This document shows positions 6,888-10,560 of a stretch of DNA of 10,560 bases, in pieces. Source of the DNA: Lachnospiraceae bacterium (lineage in GTDB: Bacteria; Bacillota; Clostridia; Lachnospirales; Lachnospiraceae); contig VSOA01000114.1 of NCBI GenBank assembly GCA_009774585.1, positions 1-10,560 of the forward strand, given 5' to 3'. The translations under genes and the position numbers were made by a program. The notes under the pieces are model-generated. The model had not been told where the DNA came from, did no database searches, and saw only the letters and a program-made list of their open reading frames with translations. The first letter of the stretch is position 1, and the number at the start of each line of letters is the position of its first letter.

Positions 6888-7808
6888 TTAATGCACCATT
6901 TGTAACTCTTTTTCTTTTTGCGCCAGTATCCGGCAAACTTCCTCTTCGTCCGGAATACTTGGCGATGCGCCGGGTCTGCTGACTGACAGGGAACTCGCGA
7001 GACTTGCATACCTCATAGCCTCCCGGGCGGATCTGCCACGGGCGATTCCGGCAAGAAAGTACCCTGTAAAAGTATCTCCGGCGCCAGTCGTGTCGATTAC
7101 ATCCGACGGAAATATTTCCTGATAAAAAACAGTTGTTTCGTCTGCGTAATAGGAACCTTTGTCTCCGAGTGTCAGTACAAATACTGAATTCGGATATTTT
7201 TTTTGCAGTTCCAGCAGAATCTCCCTTGCGTCTTCCGTACATGTGCCTGCCAGTTTTCTGCCTTCTACTTCGTTGAGTATAAAGTAATCTGTTTTCGACA
7301 GATTGTAGTGGGTGATAGAACTGCTTATGGGAGAGGGGTTAAATACAACTGTAAGCCCTTTCTCTTTGGCTTGTTCTATGGCGTATGACACGTTGGATAT
7401 TTCATTTTGCAAAAGAAGCATGTCTCCCCGGTGAAAATGTTCCAGAACCTGATCTATGTATCCCGGGGGTATATGAGTGTTAGCGCCGCCAAAAATCATG
7501 ATTTTATTCTGCCCGCTATGGTTGACCTGAATGACGGCGTGTCCTGACGGTTCATGGTTTGTGCGGATCAACTCAGTTTTGACGCCTGCGCTTTCAAGCG
7601 TTTCTATCAGTGCGGCGCCATCCTGTCCGACGCATCCGGCATGGAAGACCTCGGCACCCGCTTTTGCCAGCGCGATTGATTGGTTCAATCCTTTTCCGCC
7701 GCAGAATTCCGCATAAGTCGTGGCCTGAATGGTTTCGCCTGCTTCTGCAAAATGATCTACGGTGTAAGTTTTGTCAATGTTTAGGGAACCTAAATTTAAT
7801 ACTTTCAT
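6888..7808 (-). CDS. rbsK: Ribokinase-family (PfkB) sugar kinase
   Basis: A 306-residue cytosolic kinase of the size and plan of ribokinase, which converts ribose plus ATP to ribose 5-phosphate. The PfkB hallmarks are all present: GSLNID at 7-12, GGKGLNQ at 37-43, GGAN at 107-110, QNE at 134-136, NEVE (NxxE) at 179-182, DTTGAGDTF at 239-247 with catalytic Asp245, and a closing SRPGASPSIP at 277-286 as in ribokinase. The positions equivalent to the ribose contacts of E. coli ribokinase (Asn, Asp, Gly-Lys, Asn, Glu, Asp) are all kept. I chose the ATG at 7808 because GGAGGTT stands just upstream and homology begins there; a longer frame to 7883 would run through the promoter. First gene of the operon, 30 bases before the hydrolase gene. 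Ribose, deoxyribose or a modified pentose are all possible substrates. Confidence 0.9.
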   Translation of the reverse strand: MKVLNLGSLNIDKTYTVDHFAEAGETIQATTYAEFCGGKGLNQSIALAKAGAEVFHAGCVGQDGAALIETLESAGVKTELIRTNHEPSGHAVIQVNHSGQNKIMIFGGANTHIPPGYIDQVLEHFHRGDMLLLQNEISNVSYAIEQAKEKGLTVVFNPSPISSSITHYNLSKTDYFILNEVEGRKLAGTCTEDAREILLELQKKYPNSVFVLTLGDKGSYYADETTVFYQEIFPSDVIDTTGAGDTFTGYFLAGIARGRSAREAMRYASLASSLSVSRPGASPSIPDEEEVCRILAQKEKELQMVH

Positions 7809-7827
7809 GCAACCTCCATAAGAAACA

Positions 7828-7841
7828 GTTTTCCGAAACAA
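7828..7841 (-). promoter_or_regulatory. Candidate operator just downstream of the operon start point
   Basis: On the minus strand this reads TTGTTTCGGAAAAC, with a core dyad TTTC-G-GAAA. It lies roughly 7-20 bases after the predicted transcription start and before the ribosome binding site of the kinase gene, a normal position for a LacI-family repressor to block transcription. A second copy of the core lies 78 bases away upstream of the promoter (7906-7919). Assignment to the adjacent LacI fusion is inferred from proximity. Confidence 0.5.
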
Positions 7842-7854
7842 TTTTCTTATACAC

Positions 7855-7883
7855 AAAATACCATTGATAAAACAATGTGTCAA
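7855..7883 (-). promoter_or_regulatory. Promoter of the ribokinase-hydrolase-transporter operon
   Basis: On the minus strand a perfect -35 box TTGACA (7883-7878) is followed by 17 bases and a -10 box TATTTT (7860-7855, four of six consensus positions). The predicted start of transcription is near 7848, giving a leader of about 40 bases that contains the candidate operator. The promoter lies inside an imperfect dyad (7852-7867 with 7880-7894). Confidence 0.7.
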
Positions 7884-7905
7884 TACTTTTTGTGCAATTT
7901 ACATA

Positions 7906-7919
7906 TTTTCCCGAAACAA
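7906..7919 (-). promoter_or_regulatory. Second candidate operator in the divergent promoter region
   Basis: On the minus strand this reads TTGTTTCGGGAAAA, sharing TTGTTTCGG and the following A-rich flank with the copy at 7828-7841. It lies upstream of the operon's -35 box and about 10 bases upstream of the regulator gene's -35 box, so it could serve in looping between sites, in autoregulation, or both. The central spacing differs by one G from the first copy. Confidence 0.45.
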
Positions 7920-7929
7920 GCGAATCGTC

Positions 7930-7958
7930 TTTTCATTTAACTGTTTTTCACGTATAAT
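7930..7958 (+). promoter_or_regulatory. Promoter of the LacI-PfkB regulator gene
   Basis: A perfect -10 box TATAAT (7953-7958) lies 17 bases after TTTTCA (7930-7935), a four-of-six match to the -35 consensus. Transcription should begin near 7965, leaving a leader of about 25 bases with AGGAGGAGGGG at 7971-7981 ahead of the ATG at 7989. Confidence 0.7.
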
Positions 7959-7988
7959 GGATTTACAGACAGGAGGAGGGGTGGTTAT

Positions 7989-9884
7989 ATGAATATACGT
8001 GAACTTGCGGAACTCGCCGGTGTATCGGCGTCTACGGTTTCCAAGATTATGAATAATAAAGACAGCAGTATCAGTCCGTCAACGCGAGAACGTGTATTAC
8101 AGATTGCAAAAGAGTATAATTATCAGTCATACTCCTCCCTGCTCGACAAAGGAACGACGACGCTGACCCTTGGCGTTATATTTCGCTCCGCCGCTACCGT
8201 CAATATGACATTGAACGGTATTCTGAAAGCGGCGCAGGATGCCGGATATACGGTGATGCTCCGTGAAAGTGATGAAGATCCTGAGAAAGAGGCGAGGAAT
8301 ATTTCAGTTCTCTGCTCCCATCATGTGGATGGGATAATCTGGGAATTTGCAGACCGGTCAAGCGCGGAGCAGCGGCAGGTTCTTGCGCGATATGAGATTC
8401 CTGCTGTGATTTTTCACTCAGACTATGAGGATGCAGTCAACATAGATTATGAGGAATTAGGATATAATGCGACACAGACATTGATTGATGCGGGACATAC
8501 GGGAATTGCCTGTATCAACACGCAGGGAGCCGGGATGGAAACATTTGTGGAGGGATATCGGCAGTGTCTGTTCCAAAATCACATTCCGCTGGAAGAAGAA
8601 CTGGTTTACGGGCAGATCAACAGCGTTCTGACGCATAAAATATCGTCTCACGCGATCAGCGGCATTGTAAGCGCCGGCTATACAGCGGCGGCAAATCTCT
8701 TTGATACCGTAAGGAAACTGCACTATGAGATTCCTTATGATATTTCGCTTGTCTCGCTGCGGGATGATTTGTGGGAAAAGGATGTGCTGCGGCCAATTTC
8801 TACGTTTACGATTCCGCATTATGAGTTCGGAGAATATCTGTGTAACAGACTGATTGGCGAAATAGAGAGAGGCGAGACGGCGTTTCCGGCATTTTGTAAA
8901 TCGGTATTATTGGACAACGAAGATTCCGTCGGTATTCCGTACAACAATCATTCAAAGAAGATTACGGCCATAGGAAGTATCAATATAGATAATTACTTGA
9001 AAATGAATGTGCTTCCGCGTACCGGCAAGACAGTTAATTCGTCTCTGTCGGCTTCTTATGTAGGAGGGAAAGCAATCAATGAAGCCGTAGGTGCGGCCAG
9101 ATTGGGGCAGCGGGTCTCTGTAATCGGGCGCGTGGGGAACGATGTGGATTCCGATCGGGTCTTTCAGGAACTGAATGCGCATGGTATTGAGGCGATCGGT
9201 GTGAAACGATGCGCGGGATATCGAACCGGTCAGGCATATATTTTTGTACAAAACGATGGTGATTCTATGATATCCATTATGTCAGGGGCGAATGAAGCGC
9301 TTACTTCGCAGGACATACAGGAGTCCGAACGTATTTTTGAGAATACGGCGTTTTGTCTGGTGCAAACGGAAATTCCTATGGAGACTGTGATGGAAGCGTG
9401 CCGAATTGCCCAAAAGTACGGTGCGCGTACGATTCTGAAGCCGGTAGCCTGCGGTGTTCTTCCGGAACAGCTTCTTAAGAATGTGGATATTATTGTGCCA
9501 AATGCGGAAGAAATCAATGCAATCTGTCCTTTTGAAGTTGATATGGACAAACAAGCGCAGTACCTTCTTGAGCAGGGTATAGATACGGTTATCGTCACGC
9601 TGGGAGCGGATGGATGCTTTGTGAAAACAAGAAAAGAGGCGCAGTATTTTCCTGCGGTCCCTTTTGATGTGATAGACGCTTCGGGAGCGGCGGACGCTTT
9701 TATCAGTGCGCTTGCCACATATCTTCTTAACGGTTATGAATTGTATGAGGCCGTCAGAATCGCTTCCTATGCGGCCGGATTCAGTATCTCAAGACAAGGA
9801 GTGGCGCCGTCGCTGATTGATAAGAACTCGTTGGAAGCATATATTATGCAGAGAGAACCGAGGATATTGCAGACGACAAAATAG
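7989..9884 (+). CDS. LacI-family repressor fused to a ribokinase-like PfkB kinase domain
   Basis: A 631-residue two-part protein. Residues 1-48 are a LacI helix-turn-helix (NIRELAELAGVSASTVSKIM) followed by the hinge. Residues 57 to about 318 are a full periplasmic-binding-protein-like sensor (TLGVIFRS, VDGIIWEF, AGHTGIACINT). Residues 325-631 are a complete PfkB domain: GSINID at 329-334, GGKAINEA at 359-366, SGANEAL at 432-438, QTE at 459-461, NAEE (NxxE) at 505-508, VIDASGAADAF at 561-571, and the ribokinase-like end SRQGVAPSL at 601-609. Positions matching E. coli ribokinase ribose contacts (Asn332, Asp334, Lys361, Asn364, Glu461, Asp569) are kept, but the glycine before the catalytic Asp is Ala568 and GGKG has become GGKA. 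It probably regulates the divergent operon. Whether it still phosphorylates sugar is open; a kinase-fold sensor or a trigger enzyme are both possible. The reading frame is continuous across the join, with no stop or restart. Confidence 0.92.
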   Translation: MNIRELAELAGVSASTVSKIMNNKDSSISPSTRERVLQIAKEYNYQSYSSLLDKGTTTLTLGVIFRSAATVNMTLNGILKAAQDAGYTVMLRESDEDPEKEARNISVLCSHHVDGIIWEFADRSSAEQRQVLARYEIPAVIFHSDYEDAVNIDYEELGYNATQTLIDAGHTGIACINTQGAGMETFVEGYRQCLFQNHIPLEEELVYGQINSVLTHKISSHAISGIVSAGYTAAANLFDTVRKLHYEIPYDISLVSLRDDLWEKDVLRPISTFTIPHYEFGEYLCNRLIGEIERGETAFPAFCKSVLLDNEDSVGIPYNNHSKKITAIGSINIDNYLKMNVLPRTGKTVNSSLSASYVGGKAINEAVGAARLGQRVSVIGRVGNDVDSDRVFQELNAHGIEAIGVKRCAGYRTGQAYIFVQNDGDSMISIMSGANEALTSQDIQESERIFENTAFCLVQTEIPMETVMEACRIAQKYGARTILKPVACGVLPEQLLKNVDIIVPNAEEINAICPFEVDMDKQAQYLLEQGIDTVIVTLGADGCFVKTRKEAQYFPAVPFDVIDASGAADAFISALATYLLNGYELYEAVRIASYAAGFSISRQGVAPSLIDKNSLEAYIMQREPRILQTTK

Positions 9885-9914
9885 ATTATGATATCAAGAT
9901 GAAGGAGGCAACAT

Positions 9915-10560
9915 ATGAAATTACTGGTTATTGGAGGTGTGGCAGCCGGCACGAAGGCGGCTGCAAAGTTTAAGCGTGTGAACCCTGAAGCAGAAGTGAC
10001 GATTGTCACTAAAGGAAAAGACATATCTTACGCAGGGTGCGGCCTGCCTTATTATGTAGGAGGTGCAATCCCGGACAAAGAGCAGCTGATCGTGAATACG
10101 CCGGAGAAATACAGTTCGCTTACCGGCGCTATGGTATATCCGCAGCGTGAAGTGGTGGCGCTTGATCCGGTGGGAAAGAAGGCAACGGCAAAAAATATCC
10201 GCACGGGGACGGAAGAAATCTATGAATATGATAAATGTATCGTGGCTGTCGGCGCGTCGCCGGTCGTACCGCCGCTACCGGGCTTGAATCTGCCGGGGGT
10301 TTTCGTGATGCGCACACCGGACGATGCGATTGAAACGAGAGATTATATAGCAAGAGACGGCGTGAAGCGCGCAGTCGTTGTCGGCGGCGGATTTATTGGT
10401 TTGGAAGCAGCTGAAAATCTGCTGGAAAAAGGATTGTCGGTGACGTTGATTGACATGGCGCCTCAGATTATGCCGGGATTTGACGCGGAGATGGCAGATT
10501 ATGCAGTGCGGCATCTGGCGAAGAAGGGTATCAAGGTGATGACAGCTACGAAGCTGGAAG
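9915..10560 (+). CDS. CoA-disulfide reductase/NADH oxidase-family FAD flavoprotein (5' part, cut by window edge)
   Basis: The first 215 residues are present and the frame is open to the window end. An N-terminal FAD-binding Rossmann motif (LLVIGGVAAGTKAAAK, residues 3-18) is followed by ISYAGCGLPYYVGG at 37-50, whose Cys42 matches the single redox cysteine of the CoA-disulfide reductase, NADH oxidase and NADH peroxidase group. A second Rossmann motif, AVVVGGGFIGLEAAENL, near 153-169 should bind NAD(P)H. Such proteins reduce CoA disulfide or polysulfides, or oxidise NADH; some carry C-terminal rhodanese or TusA-like domains that would lie beyond the window. The ATG at 9915 follows AAGGAGG (9902-9908). 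It begins 30 bases after the regulator stop with no terminator between, so the two are likely co-transcribed. Its link to the sugar/nucleoside operon is unclear. Confidence 0.88.
   Translation, partial: MKLLVIGGVAAGTKAAAKFKRVNPEAEVTIVTKGKDISYAGCGLPYYVGGAIPDKEQLIVNTPEKYSSLTGAMVYPQREVVALDPVGKKATAKNIRTGTEEIYEYDKCIVAVGASPVVPPLPGLNLPGVFVMRTPDDAIETRDYIARDGVKRAVVVGGGFIGLEAAENLLEKGLSVTLIDMAPQIMPGFDAEMADYAVRHLAKKGIKVMTATKLE

Noticed and set aside
186..7808. A complete allantoin degradation cluster
   Set aside because: Only the AllA-like gene fits; there is no allantoinase, allantoate amidohydrolase or allantoin permease in the window.
7828..7919. CcpA catabolite (cre) sites for the TTGTTTCGG motifs
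   Set aside because: The TGWNANCGNTNWCA pattern is not matched; the flanks have T's before and A's after CG in a different arrangement.
9230..9718. Minus-strand open frame of 162 codons within the LacI-PfkB gene
   Set aside because: It lies wholly opposite the conserved PfkB domain and has no promoter or ribosome binding site; it is a shadow frame.

Overview
The window looks like chromosomal DNA from an anaerobic, moderate-GC member of the Clostridia, perhaps a Lachnospiraceae-type gut bacterium. The evidence is the strong GGAGG ribosome binding sites, the lipoprotein-anchored BMP-type ABC importer and the gene content. Genus is not determinable from the sequence. The coding sequence is tightly packed and all complete genes appear intact. 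I see no mobile element, CRISPR array, rRNA or tRNA.

Layout. A divergent promoter region at 7809-7988 separates two transcription units. Leftward (minus strand) runs a seven-gene operon: ribokinase-family sugar kinase (7808-6888), ADP-ribosylglycohydrolase (DraG/ARH)-fold hydrolase (6857-5406), BMP/PnrA-type lipoprotein (5351-4254), double-domain ABC ATPase (4190-2673), two BPD_transp_2 permeases (2671-1574 and 1567-662), and an AllA-like ureidoglycolate lyase-family cupin (665-186). Spacing is short throughout, with a 1-base gap and an ATGA overlap at the distal end. A GC-rich hairpin sits between the binding-protein and ATPase genes. Bases 1-185 hold no gene but contain a striking 17-bp inverted repeat built from two operator-like palindromes.

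Rightward (plus strand), a 631-residue protein (7989-9884) fuses a complete LacI-type repressor (HTH plus periplasmic-binding-protein-like sensor) to a complete ribokinase-like PfkB domain. It is followed 30 bases later by the first 215 residues of a CoA-disulfide reductase/NADH oxidase-family flavoprotein, cut by the window edge.

How it may work together (inference). The importer belongs to the family that carries nucleosides. The ARH-fold enzyme could split an N-glycosidic bond, and the kinase could phosphorylate the released pentose. The AllA-like cupin could act on a ureido or base-derived product. The LacI-PfkB fusion probably controls the operon. The 9-mer TTGTTTCGG occurs three times, all in non-coding spacers: just downstream of the operon's predicted start point, upstream of its promoter, and between the hydrolase and binding-protein genes. 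This is a candidate operator. The fusion's kinase domain keeps the sugar-contacting positions known from E. coli ribokinase but changes the glycine before the catalytic Asp (GAAD instead of GAGD), so it may sense a sugar rather than, or as well as, phosphorylate it.
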